From Massilibacteroides sp. (lineage in GTDB: Bacteria > Bacteroidota > Bacteroidia > Bacteroidales > Tannerellaceae), in NCBI GenBank assembly GCA_028708075.1, contig JAQVZS010000012.1, positions 1 to 64,000 of the forward strand: a stretch of DNA of 64,000 nt, written 5' to 3'. Under the pieces are notes generated by a model that was given only the letters and a program-made list of their open reading frames with translations, did not search any database and was not told where the DNA came from. This document shows positions 1 to 9,611 of this stretch, in pieces (the first letter of the stretch is position 1; every line of letters begins with the position of its first letter). Both the position numbers and the translations under genes were made by a program.

Positions 1-588
1 CATATCCACCCTGAAAAAGTTTCCGTTACCGCACTGTCATTATTTCCATAAAGAGAAAAAACGTTTTTTCAAAACGGAGCGATGACGAAGGCGAGCCGAA
101 AAAGATCAAAAAGATAGCAAAATTAACCCGGAAAGACCATTTTTACACTACCCCGTTTTTCTCCCATTTAAAGCATTGTTTCAAAAAGAACGAACAACTT
201 ATCCATCTACACTCAAAATTGATAAAACAACCTAATTCCCCTATTTTTTGATATGTATTTTTTAAGCCCAAACATAAAAAGACCATTTTCAAGCCCAAAA
301 ACGAACCGTCAAAAAATCCTTACCTATGAAAAAAAAAATCATAGGTAAGTTTTAAAAAAAGCATCTCTATGCTTTTTTTAAAACTTCGGGACAAATTTTC
401 GCCCGAAACCAAAGAATAAACATATATTAACCATATGGCCGCGTATTTAACTTTTAGAAACATTCCTCAGCAAATGTTAAAGTTTTAAATAAAGCTATTT
501 AAATATCAAAATGACAGATTACAAAGCATTTAAAAACAACTAATCTATCCTTATTCCCTAATAGAACAAATCCATAAAAAATCTTTGG
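1..588. other. AT-rich intergenic region upstream of frr, no gene supported
   Basis: No convincing coding sequence lies here. Plus-strand frames stop by base 51 or base 84 and could at most be the last 16-27 codons of a gene outside the window; neither tail is recognisable. The stretch is rich in A and T runs. It contains a perfect 16-base palindrome at 55-70 (GAAAAAACGTTTTTTC), a repeated phrase (aagaccattttt near 133 and aagaccatttt near 279), and three consecutive hairpins at 319-407 that are listed separately. Confidence 0.6.
319..407. repeat. Three consecutive hairpins
   Basis: Seen directly: an 11-bp perfect stem (319-329 with 339-349, loop of nine A), then a 16-bp perfect stem (349-364 with 369-384, loop CTCT) sharing base 349 with the first, then a 6-bp stem TTCGGG/CCCGAA (385-390 with 402-407). 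The first two stems are flanked by A or T runs and could act as intrinsic terminators in either direction for a gene outside the window. The direct abutment of three stems is unusual. Confidence 0.6.
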
Positions 589-619
589 TTTGTCATATTC
601 GAAAACTTTATTACTTTTG
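589..619 (+). promoter_or_regulatory. Bacteroidetes-type promoter for frr
   Basis: TTTG at 589-592 and TACTTTTG at 612-619 are separated by 19 bases, matching the Bacteroidetes sigma-ABfr consensus (TTTG, 19-21 bases, TAnnTTTG). Transcription would begin about 30 bases before the frr ATG. The match is by pattern only. Confidence 0.65.
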
Positions 620-658
620 TTAGGCGAATAGTAAACAGAAAACAAAATACAGACTATT

Positions 659-1219
659 ATGGTGGATACGAAACAAAACGTAAAGGCAGCGGAAGAAAAA
701 ATGTCGGCCGCGATAGAGTTTCTTGACGAACAGCTGGCTCACATCCGCGCAGGCAAAGCTAATCCAAAAATTTTGGATGGCGTGAAAGTAATGTATTACG
801 GAAGTCCCGTTCCATTGACCAACGTGGCAACCGTAACGACCCCTGATGCCAAAACAATCATGATCACCCCTTGGGAAAAAAATCTGATTCGTGACATTGA
901 AAAGGCAATTATGGACTCAGAAGTAGGCATTACGCCCGAAAACAATGGCGAAGTTATACGTTTGGGTATACCCCCGCTAACAGAAGAACGTCGGCGCTCG
1001 TTGGCTAAACAATCTAAACAAGAAGCAGAAAATGCAAAAATCAGCATTCGGAACGCCAGACGAGACGCTATAGAAAGCATAAAAAAGAGTACTAAAGATG
1101 GTGTTCCCGAAGACGTAGCTAAAGACACGGAAGGCGAAGTACAGAAAATACACGACAAATACATCAAAAAAGTAGATGATCTGTACACTGCAAAAGAAAA
1201 AGAGATCATGACAGTATAA
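659..1219 (+). CDS. frr: Ribosome recycling factor
   Basis: Encodes the 186-residue ribosome recycling factor, which with EF-G splits post-termination ribosomes in the cytoplasm. The length is that of the family (about 185). The N-terminal helix, the central segment with the family phrase [15 protein letters not shown] (about residues 60-74), the PPLTEERR turn (about 105-112) and the long C-terminal charged helices are all present. The ATG at 659 lies about 40 bases downstream of a good promoter. rsgA follows after about 70 bases and is probably co-transcribed. Nothing is unusual about the gene. Confidence 0.97.
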   Translation: MVDTKQNVKAAEEKMSAAIEFLDEQLAHIRAGKANPKILDGVKVMYYGSPVPLTNVATVTTPDAKTIMITPWEKNLIRDIEKAIMDSEVGITPENNGEVIRLGIPPLTEERRRSLAKQSKQEAENAKISIRNARRDAIESIKKSTKDGVPEDVAKDTEGEVQKIHDKYIKKVDDLYTAKEKEIMTV

Positions 1220-1287
1220 ATCCGTGACAGAGGGGATTAGTGAACTATTCTATAATCCCCCCGCCCCACAAGTCTTACCTCCCAAAT

Positions 1288-2220
1288 ATGAAAGGATTAG
1301 TCATAAAAAATACGGGTAGTTGGTATACCGTACGCACCAACGAAGGACGCGACATCGAATCCAAGATAAGGGGAAACTTCCGCCTGAAAAACATACGTAC
1401 TACTAATCCGATTGCTGTTGGAGACCGAGTAACGATTGAACAAAACAATGAAGGAACAGCTTTTATTACGGAAATCGAAGAACGAAAAAACTACATCATC
1501 CGGCGAGCTTCGAACCTTTCCAAACAAGCTCATATCATTGCTGCCAATCTGGACCAGGCAATTCTGATCGTCACAGTGAATTATCCCATTACAACTACGA
1601 TTTTCATCGACCGTTTCTTAGCCACAGCCGAAGCCTACTCTATTCCGACACAAATCGTATTCAACAAAACAGACCGTTATCAACAACAAGACCAGGACAC
1701 GATGGAAGCGCTTATCGAAACTTATACTGAAATAGGTTATCCCTGTAAAAAAATCTGTGCACTCACAGAAGAAGGAATTGATGGATTCAAAGATTTGCTA
1801 AAGGGAAAGATCACGCTACTTTCAGGGCATTCGGGCGTAGGAAAATCGACCATCATCAATAAAATTGTTCCTGACTGTAATTTAAAAACCGGTGATATTT
1901 CGGAATATCACAATAAAGGCACACATACCACTACCTTTTCGGAAATGATTGCTCTTCCGGAAGGTGGATACATTATCGACACCCCAGGAATAAAAGGATT
2001 TGGAACAATCGAAATGGAAGAAGCGGAAATTTCTCATTATTTCCCGGAAATATTTAAAGCCTCCGCTTCCTGTAGGTTTAGCAATTGCACTCACCGACAT
2101 GAACCCGATTGCGCGGTATTAAACGCCATACAAGAAAAACGAATAGCAGAATCGCGCTACAAAAGCTATCTCAGCATTCTGAAAGACAAAGAAGAAAGCA
2201 AATACCGAGAAGAATACTGA
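1288..2220 (+). CDS. rsgA: Small ribosomal subunit biogenesis GTPase RsgA
   Basis: RsgA (YjeQ/YloQ) is a circularly permuted GTPase that checks and releases late 30S subunits. An OB-fold occupies roughly residues 1-75. The GTPase motifs appear in permuted order: NKTD, then GHSGVGKST (near 180), then DTPG (near 231). The C-terminal zinc site has Cys/His residues in [14 protein letters not shown] (near 261-274). An upstream in-frame GTG at 1240 would add 16 residues lacking family character, so ATG 1288 ([13 protein letters not shown], 310 aa) is chosen. Its stop sits 2 bases from the end of the converging dNTPase gene. Confidence 0.95.
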   Translation: MKGLVIKNTGSWYTVRTNEGRDIESKIRGNFRLKNIRTTNPIAVGDRVTIEQNNEGTAFITEIEERKNYIIRRASNLSKQAHIIAANLDQAILIVTVNYPITTTIFIDRFLATAEAYSIPTQIVFNKTDRYQQQDQDTMEALIETYTEIGYPCKKICALTEEGIDGFKDLLKGKITLLSGHSGVGKSTIINKIVPDCNLKTGDISEYHNKGTHTTTFSEMIALPEGGYIIDTPGIKGFGTIEMEEAEISHYFPEIFKASASCRFSNCTHRHEPDCAVLNAIQEKRIAESRYKSYLSILKDKEESKYREEY

Positions 2221-2221
2221 A

Positions 2222-3550
2222 TTAGACAGCCGGCAGACTCATTCCTGTGATCTTTCTATATAAATCAAGGGCATAGACATCCGTCATTCCGGAAATATAA
2301 TCCAGTACACATTGAATCTTCCCGTATATCGTAGTCACTTTAGCATCGTATTGATCCGGGATACGTTGCAATAATAGTTTACTGTAGGCATGATCGGGAT
2401 TCATTACAGCTTCCGTCAGACAGTCGATCAAACGACTGAAAATATGATATCCGGCCAGTTCAATATCAAGTACTTCTTTTGCCTTGTAAATCTTCTCATA
2501 CGCCATAGCCGAGCAAGCCTCGTATGCTTTCCGAGATTGCAATTCGATCCGTTCGATCAACGATCCTTCAAACGTCCCGTTCAAAAACTCCCCTTCATGC
2601 TCAATAAACACGCGCGAACACTCGTCGACCAATAGTCCGATGATAGAAGAACGAAGATAAGCTAACTGTTCGTTCACATCATCCACCATACGCATAATAC
2701 GCGTAATATGCGCCAGCTTATCTCCGGCAAAAAAGCCCAAAAGCAATTCAATCGCCTCCTCACTCGTCAAGATATGCAGTTTGTGAGCATCTTCAATATC
2801 CATGATCTGGTAACAAATATCGTCTGCCGCTTCCACCAGAAAAACCAAAGGATAACGAGCGTATCGATCATTCGATTCGTCGATCTTTAATATACCCAAC
2901 TCATTCGCAATACGTTTATATGATTCCTCTTCCGTCTGAAAAAACCCGAATTTATTCTTCTTCAACGATTGTGAAGAAGGATACGGATACTTAACAATTG
3001 ACGCTAGAGTGCTGTACGTCAAAGCAAATCCGCCTTTTCTCCGGCCGATAAACTGATGAGTCAACAAACGTATGGCATTCGCGTTGCCTTCAAAATGTAC
3101 AAAATCCTCCCAGCGCCCACCCTCACAACGAACCTCTTGTTCGTACTTCATCCCTTTGCCTTCAAAAAAATACGCGGAAATAGCCCGTTCGCCTGAATGA
3201 CCGAAAGGCGGATTACCCATATCATGTGCCAGACAAGCTGCAGAAACAATAGAGCCAATTTCTAAAAAATTTGCCCTTTCTTGTCCATACTTCCTACTCA
3301 ACGCACGTCCGACATTATTCCCCAGAGAACGTCCTACGCAGGACACCTCCAGACTGTGCGTCAGCCGATTGTGAACAAAGATGCTGCCAGGGAGCGGGAA
3401 AACCTGCGTCTTATTCTGCAAACGGCGAAATGGAGAGGAAAAAATAAGCCGGTCGTAATCCCGCTGAAAGTCCGTCCGCTCATGATGACGTTTGTCATGA
3501 TACTCCTCCATTCCGAAACGTTTATCGGAAATAAGTTGTGTCCAATTCAT
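2222..3550 (-). CDS. dgt: Deoxyguanosinetriphosphate triphosphohydrolase-like dNTPase
   Basis: An HD-domain dNTP triphosphohydrolase of 442 residues, predicted to cut dNTPs to deoxynucleoside plus triphosphate and so limit dNTP pools. The HD metal-binding residues are visible in NRLTHSLEVS (near residue 66) and in CLAHDMGNPPFGHSGE (near 110). The RRLQNKTQVFPLP segment (about 42-54) is typical of the Dgt family. It starts 3 bases after the sirtuin stop on the same strand, so the two are probably one transcript. The trivial name is by family; substrate preference cannot be read from sequence. Confidence 0.92.
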   Translation of the reverse strand: MNWTQLISDKRFGMEEYHDKRHHERTDFQRDYDRLIFSSPFRRLQNKTQVFPLPGSIFVHNRLTHSLEVSCVGRSLGNNVGRALSRKYGQERANFLEIGSIVSAACLAHDMGNPPFGHSGERAISAYFFEGKGMKYEQEVRCEGGRWEDFVHFEGNANAIRLLTHQFIGRRKGGFALTYSTLASIVKYPYPSSQSLKKNKFGFFQTEEESYKRIANELGILKIDESNDRYARYPLVFLVEAADDICYQIMDIEDAHKLHILTSEEAIELLLGFFAGDKLAHITRIMRMVDDVNEQLAYLRSSIIGLLVDECSRVFIEHEGEFLNGTFEGSLIERIELQSRKAYEACSAMAYEKIYKAKEVLDIELAGYHIFSRLIDCLTEAVMNPDHAYSKLLLQRIPDQYDAKVTTIYGKIQCVLDYISGMTDVYALDLYRKITGMSLPAV

Positions 3551-3553
3551 ACG

Positions 3554-4246
3554 TTATTTTATTTGCATTAAAAATTCAGTTAATTGTTTTACGCCCTCTG
3601 AAGCTGTCGCCTTGATAAAATGAATATCGGCTCGTTGAGTTTTAACATCTTTCGGATCGATCAGGAAAATAGGACATTTCTTTCGCACATAAGCGAACAG
3701 TCCCGCGGCAGGATATACATTCAGCGACGTACCGATCACAACAAAAATATCCGCCTCCATCACCCACTCAATCGCAGGTTCAATCATCGGTACCGGTTCG
3801 CCAAACCAGACAATAAAAGGGCGTCGCTGCCCACCATCCGGCGCTTTATCACCCAGGTGCAAATCCGAATCCTCAGGAGAAATAGGATAAGCTGTATTTA
3901 AGTCGTAAACCGAACAATACTTCATTAGCTCCCCATGTAAATGCAACACTTTCGTACTGCCTGCCTGTTCATGCAGGTTATCAATATTCTGCGTAATAAT
4001 TCGCACTTCGAAATCTTTCTCAAGCGTAGCCAAACCAAGGTGACCGGCATTTGGCTTACATTCCAATAATTGTCGACGACGTTGATTATAAAAATCCAAC
4101 ACCAAAGAAGGATTCGCCGCAAAGCCCTCCGGCGTCGCTACATCTTCTACCCGGTAGCGTTCCCACAAGCCATCCGAATCACGAAACGTAGATATTCCAC
4201 TTTCCGCGCTCATGCCTGCACCCGATAAAACAACTAATTTTTTCAT
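3554..4246 (-). CDS. cobB: SIR2-family NAD-dependent protein deacylase (CobB-like)
   Basis: A 230-residue sirtuin expected to remove acyl groups from lysines using NAD+. Visible features are the NAD-binding GAGMSAESGIS (9-19), TQNIDNLHEQAG (86-97) and the catalytic His104 in VLHLHGEL. FYNQRRRQL (52-60) contains the Tyr53-x-x-Arg56 pair that marks CobB/SIRT5-type desuccinylases. The usual four zinc cysteines are missing: the insert after the catalytic His has only Cys111. The gene leads a two-gene unit with the dNTPase. The function is inferred from family; the symbol is by homology. Confidence 0.9.
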   Translation of the reverse strand: MKKLVVLSGAGMSAESGISTFRDSDGLWERYRVEDVATPEGFAANPSLVLDFYNQRRRQLLECKPNAGHLGLATLEKDFEVRIITQNIDNLHEQAGSTKVLHLHGELMKYCSVYDLNTAYPISPEDSDLHLGDKAPDGGQRRPFIVWFGEPVPMIEPAIEWVMEADIFVVIGTSLNVYPAAGLFAYVRKKCPIFLIDPKDVKTQRADIHFIKATASEGVKQLTEFLMQIK

Positions 4247-4266
4247 AAGCCAATCATTTACTTATG

Positions 4267-4274
4267 CAAACCTA
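4267..4274 (-). promoter_or_regulatory. Minus-strand -7 element for the sirtuin gene
   Basis: CAAACCTA on the plus strand reads TAGGTTTG on the minus strand, matching TAnnTTTG, and lies about 20 bases before the sirtuin ATG. A clear TTTG at -33 is not present, so the call rests on one element. Confidence 0.45.
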
Positions 4275-4309
4275 CAAAAAAAACGAAGTTTAAACCGATG
4301 AAAAAAAAG

Positions 4310-4347
4310 AAATAAAAAGGGATTACTCCATCAGCTGGAATAACCCC
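4310..4347 (-). terminator. Intrinsic terminator after the M16 protease gene
   Basis: Read on the minus strand, GGGGTTATTCCA (4347-4336), a 5-base loop and TGGAGTAATCCC (4330-4319) form a 12-bp stem with one mismatch. It is followed by a T-rich tail (complement of 4310-4318). It lies 27 bases past the stop of the M16 protease gene. Confidence 0.75.
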
Positions 4348-4373
4348 TCTTCTTAAAACCTATATCAAGTCGA

Positions 4374-7193
4374 TCAATCCGCCGGAGTCATCACGACTTC
4401 GATTACGTTTTTCTGGCCGACCAATTTTTTCAACATATCCTTAATTAAAGCTGGCGTCAAAGCGTTCACCGCGTTTTTATACTCTTTCACGTAATCAATA
4501 CCATCTTCATAGTATGCTTTAATCGTACTCCTCCACCAGCCGTTCTCACGTTGGTTTTCGTCGTATTTCTTCAACATATTTTCCTGAATCTTCTTCACCG
4601 CTTCGATACTGGGCCCGTTAGTACTCAAATTATCGACTTCCTGATGAATAATATCCATTAAACGCGCTTGCTTTTCAGGATCCGTATCGAACTGCAGAAT
4701 AAGAATGGCTTGCTCTATTGGAGTGTTATCCAACGCTGCACGAACGCTGACGCCGTACGAACCGCCTTCTTTCTCGCGAATGCTGTCTAGATAACGATCA
4801 AACAAGAGATTTTCGATTGCTTTAATCGTCACCTTATTTTGTAGGTTATAAGGCAAGCTACCAGTATAATAAATTAAATTGGACGCTTTCTTTACTTCCA
4901 TTTCCTGCATAAAATAATTCTTCACTATGCCTTTCGGCGCGCGAACCTGATGATCTGTGTATTTTTCGGAAATATGTTCGGAAGGTAATCCGCCCAAATA
5001 CGTACAGACAGCCTGGCGAAACGCCGAATTTTCCGGACTTACATTACCTACAAATACGAAAATAAAATCGGCCGGAATCGCAAAACGATCTTTGAAAATA
5101 GCCAACGCCTTTTCCTGATCGATCTTACTCACCGATTCCAACTTCAAGGATATCGTACGCGGATGATGCGCCGTTAACGTTTGGTTGATTGAATCCGAAA
5201 ACGCCTGACGCGGATCTTTTGCCGCATTAGCCAGACTTGTATTCAACATATTAATAAAAGCCTGATAACTGTTATCGTCTTTACGTACCCCGGTAAAGTT
5301 CAGATAAACCAATTGCAGCATCGTTTCGAAATCGGCGACAGAAGAACTTCCGCTGAATCCTTCTTCAAATTCACTGATATACGGATTCACATCCACTATT
5401 TTTCCGGTAAGTGCTTTCTGCAAATCGATCTGACTAAAATCTCCCAAACCGTTATTACTAACGATATGATCCGCAAAAGTAGCAGACAATAAATCATCCA
5501 CATTATCAACCTTCGATGTCCCTCCTTGGCTAAAAGCCGACATCAGAATCTCGTCTTTCTTAAATGCTGTCGGTTTCAATATCACTTTCACCCCATTGCT
5601 CAATGTCCACTCCGTAACTCCAAGTGCCTTATTCTCCGACTCTTTCACTATTGTTCCCGAATCCGGAGTCTCTTTAAGAAGCGGCTTGTTCAAATCCTCT
5701 TCCGCCTTCGCCGTCAGTTCCGCTTTCGCCGCTTTATCAAAAGCAGCCAAAATACCGGCGTTATTCGGCAACTTCACCGACTCTTTTTCCGGCGCATTAA
5801 TCGAAATAATCAGATTCTTATCCGTTATGTAGGATTGCACCATTTGATTCACCATCACCACCTTCAGTTGGGGAAGCATCATCTGTAAAGTCTGGAATTC
5901 CCATTCGATTCCGGGAATCGGCTCTTTGTCTAAGAAATGACGAACATATTCACGAACATATTGTGAACTCTTCTGGTGGTCACGGTCGTTATATTGTTTT
6001 TCTACACTCTTCAACAAATCTGTTTTCGCCCGTTCAAACTCTGAATTTGTAAAACCGAAACGTTTAATCTTTTCCGCTTCAAGCACCAATGCGTCTAACC
6101 CTTCCTGTTCTTTCGATTCTTTAGGAACACCTATCAGAATAAAAGCGTCTTTCGATTTTACTATATTTCCATAATAGGCATATCCGGCAACAAAGGGTGC
6201 ATCCGCCTGCTGTGTAATTTCCGAGAAACGATTATTGATCATCGTAGAAATCAAGTCATTCGCGACATAAAACGCATAACCGGCAACAGATGTCTTAACA
6301 TTCTCCGGCAACAGGTTTTTCTTGTATTCCAAACGGATCGTCGCGTAACGAGCTTCAGGATCTGTCACCATTGCGATAATCGGTTCGTCATTCTCCGGAA
6401 GTTCATATACCGGACGTTCGCCTGCATTCGGCATTCGGGGAATATCGCTGAACAACGTCTTAATCTTATTTTCGATTTGATCGACATCAATATCGCCAAC
6501 CACAACGATCGCCTGTAAATCCGGACGGTACCATTTGTGATAAAAATCCCGAATCGCCTGATGGCTAAAATTTTTGATAACTGCCGTATCTCCAATCACA
6601 TCTCGCTTTGCATATTGAGAACCAGCATATTTCAGTGCATTGGTTTTTTCCCACATTCGTCGTTCCGGGCCCTGTCCGGTGCGCCACTCTTCCATAATCA
6701 CACCTCTCTCACTGTCTATTTCATCTCCTTCCAAAAGGATAAAATTAGACCAGTCGTGTAAAACCAGTAACGCACTGTCAACAACACCTTCACGCATAGT
6801 TGGAACAGAAGAAAGATTATAAACCGTTTCATCCAAAGAAGTATACGCATTTATTTCATACCCAAACCGAACACCAATCGATTCAAGATAGTTAATAATT
6901 CCTTTCCCCGGGAAATTTTTTGTTCCATTAAAGGCCATATGCTCCAAAAAATGCGCCAATCCGTTTTGATCATCGTTTTCCAAAATAGCGCCCACATTTT
7001 GTGCTATAAAAAATTCCGCACGTTTCTTTGGCTCCTGATTCCCTCGAATGTAATAAGTCAATCCATTCTCTAATTGACCATACCTGACTTTCGGGTCAAT
7101 CGGAAGAAGAGGAGCCTGTTGCGCTTGCAATCCGACAGATACAAGCAAGAAAGCAATCCACAAAGGGAACAAATTCTCTCTTTTCATTATCAA
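4374..7193 (-). CDS. M16-family zinc metalloprotease (pitrilysin-like), exported
   Basis: A 939-residue M16 protease. After a signal peptide ending near residue 24 (AQQ), the first M16 domain has the inverted zinc motif HFLEH (His81, Glu84, His85). The later halves form the inactive M16 repeats expected for a full-length enzyme. The location is predicted periplasmic or outer-membrane associated, degrading peptides. ATG 7187 (MKREN) is an equally good start. The gene lies 6 bases downstream of bipA on the same strand, so the two are likely co-transcribed. The natural substrate is not evident. Confidence 0.93.
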   Translation of the reverse strand: MIMKRENLFPLWIAFLLVSVGLQAQQAPLLPIDPKVRYGQLENGLTYYIRGNQEPKKRAEFFIAQNVGAILENDDQNGLAHFLEHMAFNGTKNFPGKGIINYLESIGVRFGYEINAYTSLDETVYNLSSVPTMREGVVDSALLVLHDWSNFILLEGDEIDSERGVIMEEWRTGQGPERRMWEKTNALKYAGSQYAKRDVIGDTAVIKNFSHQAIRDFYHKWYRPDLQAIVVVGDIDVDQIENKIKTLFSDIPRMPNAGERPVYELPENDEPIIAMVTDPEARYATIRLEYKKNLLPENVKTSVAGYAFYVANDLISTMINNRFSEITQQADAPFVAGYAYYGNIVKSKDAFILIGVPKESKEQEGLDALVLEAEKIKRFGFTNSEFERAKTDLLKSVEKQYNDRDHQKSSQYVREYVRHFLDKEPIPGIEWEFQTLQMMLPQLKVVMVNQMVQSYITDKNLIISINAPEKESVKLPNNAGILAAFDKAAKAELTAKAEEDLNKPLLKETPDSGTIVKESENKALGVTEWTLSNGVKVILKPTAFKKDEILMSAFSQGGTSKVDNVDDLLSATFADHIVSNNGLGDFSQIDLQKALTGKIVDVNPYISEFEEGFSGSSSVADFETMLQLVYLNFTGVRKDDNSYQAFINMLNTSLANAAKDPRQAFSDSINQTLTAHHPRTISLKLESVSKIDQEKALAIFKDRFAIPADFIFVFVGNVSPENSAFRQAVCTYLGGLPSEHISEKYTDHQVRAPKGIVKNYFMQEMEVKKASNLIYYTGSLPYNLQNKVTIKAIENLLFDRYLDSIREKEGGSYGVSVRAALDNTPIEQAILILQFDTDPEKQARLMDIIHQEVDNLSTNGPSIEAVKKIQENMLKKYDENQRENGWWRSTIKAYYEDGIDYVKEYKNAVNALTPALIKDMLKKLVGQKNVIEVVMTPAD

Positions 7194-7199
7194 TACTAT

Positions 7200-8996
7200 T
7201 TAACGTGATTGCCTTTTACGTTCATTCTCATCTAGAATGATTTTTCGCATCCGCATATAATGCGGGGTGATCTCCACATATTCATCTAACTTAATATATT
7301 CCAACGCGTCTTCCAGACTGAACACCACAGGAGGAGCCAGCGAAACTTTATCATCTGAACCGGAAGCTCGCATATTAGTCAACTTCTTGGATTTTGTCAC
7401 ATTCACAACCAAATCCCCTTCTTTCGTATGTTCTCCAACCACCTGACCGACATAAACTTCTTCTTGCGGCGCAATAAAGAAGCGTCCGCGAGACTGCAAA
7501 TTGTTCAATGCATAAGCAAAAGCCGTACCTGTCTCCATCGCGATAATAGAACCGTTATTACGACGCTCGATTTCGCCTTTCCACGGTTGGTATTCATAGA
7601 AACGATGCGCCATAATCGCTTCTCCGGCCGAAGCCGTCAACACCGCGTTATTCAAACCGATAATACCACGGGAAGGAATAATAAAGTCTAAATGAACACG
7701 ATCATTCTTCGATTCCATCATAGTCATTTCCCCTTTACGTTTGGTGACCATGTCGATTATCCGACTCGAACAATCTTCCGGCAAGTTAATTGTCAACTGT
7801 TCAATAGGCTCACATTTCACCCCGTCAATTTCTTTAATAATTACTTGCGGTTGTCCCACCTGCAACTCGTACCCTTCACGACGCATCGTTTCAATCAAGA
7901 CCGAAAGATGGAGCACACCGCGCCCAAAAACCAGCCACGCATCCGCGGAATCCGAAGGAAGCACACGCAGCGCAAGATTCTTATCCAATTCTTTAAGCAA
8001 TCGTTCATGGATATGACGCGAAGTAACATATTTTCCATCTTTCCCAAAGAACGGTGAATTATTGATCGTAAACAACATCGACATAGTCGGTTCGTCAATG
8101 GCAATGGTCGGAAGCGGTTCCGGATTCGCGACATCACAAATTGTTTCACCAATTTCAAATCCCTCAATCCCGATAAGTGCACAGATATCACCCGATTTGA
8201 CAGATGATATTTTTGTCCGCCCAAGTCCTTCAAAGACATCAACCTCTTTAATGCGGGATTTTATCATTGATCCATCGCGTTTACATAACATCACTTCTTG
8301 TCCCTCACAAAGTTCACCGCGATGTACCCTTCCTATGGCAATACGCCCTACATATTTTGAATAATCCAATGAGGTGATCAACATTTGGGAAGTCCCTTCC
8401 AATGTTTTCGGCTCCGGAATATACGCTATAATAGCGTCCAATAAAGCATAAATATCCTGTGTCGGCTTCGTCCAGTCTTCAGACATCCATCCTTGTTTAG
8501 CAGATCCGTAAATCGTCGGGAAATCTAATTGATCTTCTGTCGCATCCAAACTATACATCAAGTCAAACACCATCTCCTGTACTTCCGACGGACGACAGTT
8601 CGGTTTATCTACCTTATTAACAACCACAATCGGTTTGAGTCCGAGCTGGATTGCTTTTTGAAGCACAAAACGCGTTTGCGGCATAGGCCCTTCAAAGGCA
8701 TCAACCAGCAACAAACACCCATCCGCCATATTTAATACGCGTTCCACCTCACCACCAAAATCGGCGTGCCCTGGAGTATCAATAATGTTTATTTTATAAT
8801 CTTTGTACTTGATAGATACGTTTTTGGATAGAATAGTAATACCCCTTTCCCTTTCGAGGTCGTTACTGTCTAAGAACTGATCCGGTTCCGCTTGTCCTTC
8901 CCTAAATAACTTACCGGCCAATAACATTTTGTCAACGAGCGTTGTCTTACCATGATCAACGTGTGCGATAATCGCAATATTTCTAATCTTTTGCAT
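7200..8996 (-). CDS. typA: Translational GTPase BipA/TypA
   Basis: BipA is a ribosome-binding GTPase of the EF-G family that aids 50S assembly and stress adaptation. From ATG 8996 ([18 protein letters not shown]) it is 598 residues, the usual length. An upstream in-frame start at 9038 would add 14 cysteine-rich residues absent from the family. G1 is AHVDHGKT (10-17), G3 DTPGH and G4 NKVDK. Domains II, III, V and the BipA-specific C-terminal domain follow. The short upstream region (8997-9143) is shared with the divergent rpsO. Confidence 0.96.
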   Translation of the reverse strand: MQKIRNIAIIAHVDHGKTTLVDKMLLAGKLFREGQAEPDQFLDSNDLERERGITILSKNVSIKYKDYKINIIDTPGHADFGGEVERVLNMADGCLLLVDAFEGPMPQTRFVLQKAIQLGLKPIVVVNKVDKPNCRPSEVQEMVFDLMYSLDATEDQLDFPTIYGSAKQGWMSEDWTKPTQDIYALLDAIIAYIPEPKTLEGTSQMLITSLDYSKYVGRIAIGRVHRGELCEGQEVMLCKRDGSMIKSRIKEVDVFEGLGRTKISSVKSGDICALIGIEGFEIGETICDVANPEPLPTIAIDEPTMSMLFTINNSPFFGKDGKYVTSRHIHERLLKELDKNLALRVLPSDSADAWLVFGRGVLHLSVLIETMRREGYELQVGQPQVIIKEIDGVKCEPIEQLTINLPEDCSSRIIDMVTKRKGEMTMMESKNDRVHLDFIIPSRGIIGLNNAVLTASAGEAIMAHRFYEYQPWKGEIERRNNGSIIAMETGTAFAYALNNLQSRGRFFIAPQEEVYVGQVVGEHTKEGDLVVNVTKSKKLTNMRASGSDDKVSLAPPVVFSLEDALEYIKLDEYVEITPHYMRMRKIILDENERKRQSR

Positions 8997-9016
8997 TGAG
9001 ACTAATTTATTGAGTG

Positions 9017-9024
9017 CAAATTTA
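9017..9024 (-). promoter_or_regulatory. Minus-strand -7 element for typA
   Basis: CAAATTTA reads TAAATTTG on the minus strand and matches TAnnTTTG about 21 bases upstream of the chosen BipA start. No clear -33 element was found. Its position supports the ATG at 8996 over the one at 9038. Confidence 0.4.
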
Positions 9025-9065
9025 CAACAAAATTTCACTTCTTTAAAAAAAACATCGGGAAAGTA

Positions 9066-9094
9066 TTGTCACTCAGAAAGAATAACTATCTTTG
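9066..9094 (+). promoter_or_regulatory. Promoter for rpsO
   Basis: TTG at 9066-9068 and TATCTTTG at 9087-9094 are 18 bases apart, close to the Bacteroidetes consensus. The predicted start gives a leader of about 45 nt before rpsO, enough for a small autoregulatory structure, though none was identified. Confidence 0.6.
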
Positions 9095-9143
9095 CACCTG
9101 CTTAAAATAATATAGTATTAATTTATTAAAGTAACAACGAATC

Positions 9144-9413
9144 ATGTATTTAGATTCTGGAAAAAAACAGGAAATCTTTGAAAAGTACGGTAAGTCATCA
9201 ACAAATACCGGATTGCCTGAAAGCCAAATTGCATTATTTTCTTTCCGCATCAATCATTTAACGGAACATCTGAAAAAAAATCCGAAAGACTTCAATACCG
9301 AAAGATCATTGAAGATGTTGGTAGGTAAACGTCGTCGTTTATTGGATTATCTGACAAAAGTGGATATTGAAAGATATCGTGCAATCATTAAAGAATTGGG
9401 AATAAGAAAATAA
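9144..9413 (+). CDS. rpsO: 30S ribosomal protein S15
   Basis: An 89-residue S15, a primary 16S rRNA-binding protein of the small-subunit platform that also forms an intersubunit bridge. The family signature is clear: TGLPESQIALFSFRINHLTEHLK (about residues 23-45), then GKRRRLLDYL (near 67-76). The length is exact for the family. The gene has its own promoter and an intrinsic terminator just after it, so it is monocistronic. Confidence 0.98.
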   Translation: MYLDSGKKQEIFEKYGKSSTNTGLPESQIALFSFRINHLTEHLKKNPKDFNTERSLKMLVGKRRRLLDYLTKVDIERYRAIIKELGIRK

Positions 9414-9433
9414 ATCAATCTCATTTCATTATT

Positions 9434-9467
9434 AAAAAAGGCATTCCCCAAAAAGAATGCCTTTTTT
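9434..9467 (+). terminator. Intrinsic terminator of rpsO
   Basis: AAAAAAGGCATTC (9434-9446) pairs perfectly with GAATGCCTTTTTT (9455-9467) around an 8-base loop. The stem is G/C-containing with a T run, 20 bases after the rpsO stop. The A run on the other side means it could also work on the minus strand. Confidence 0.9.
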
Positions 9468-9611
9468 CGTGCCCGGACAATTCGTAATTATTTTTTAACT
9501 AAACAAAAAAACGAGAAAAAATGTAACGTTTTTCCGATTCTCTCCGTCATATATATAAAGAACGCAGGATAGGCCACCCTGCCAATAGTCACAAAAAAAC
9601 ACCTGAATTAT

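Noticed and set aside
1..658. tRNA or other structured RNA gene in the first gap
   Set aside because: No cloverleaf or TTCGA-type loop was found; the only structures are the simple hairpins at 319-407.
796..1209. Minus-strand ORF of 137 codons
   Set aside because: Antisense shadow of frr, with Ser/Phe-rich composition and no recognisable domain.
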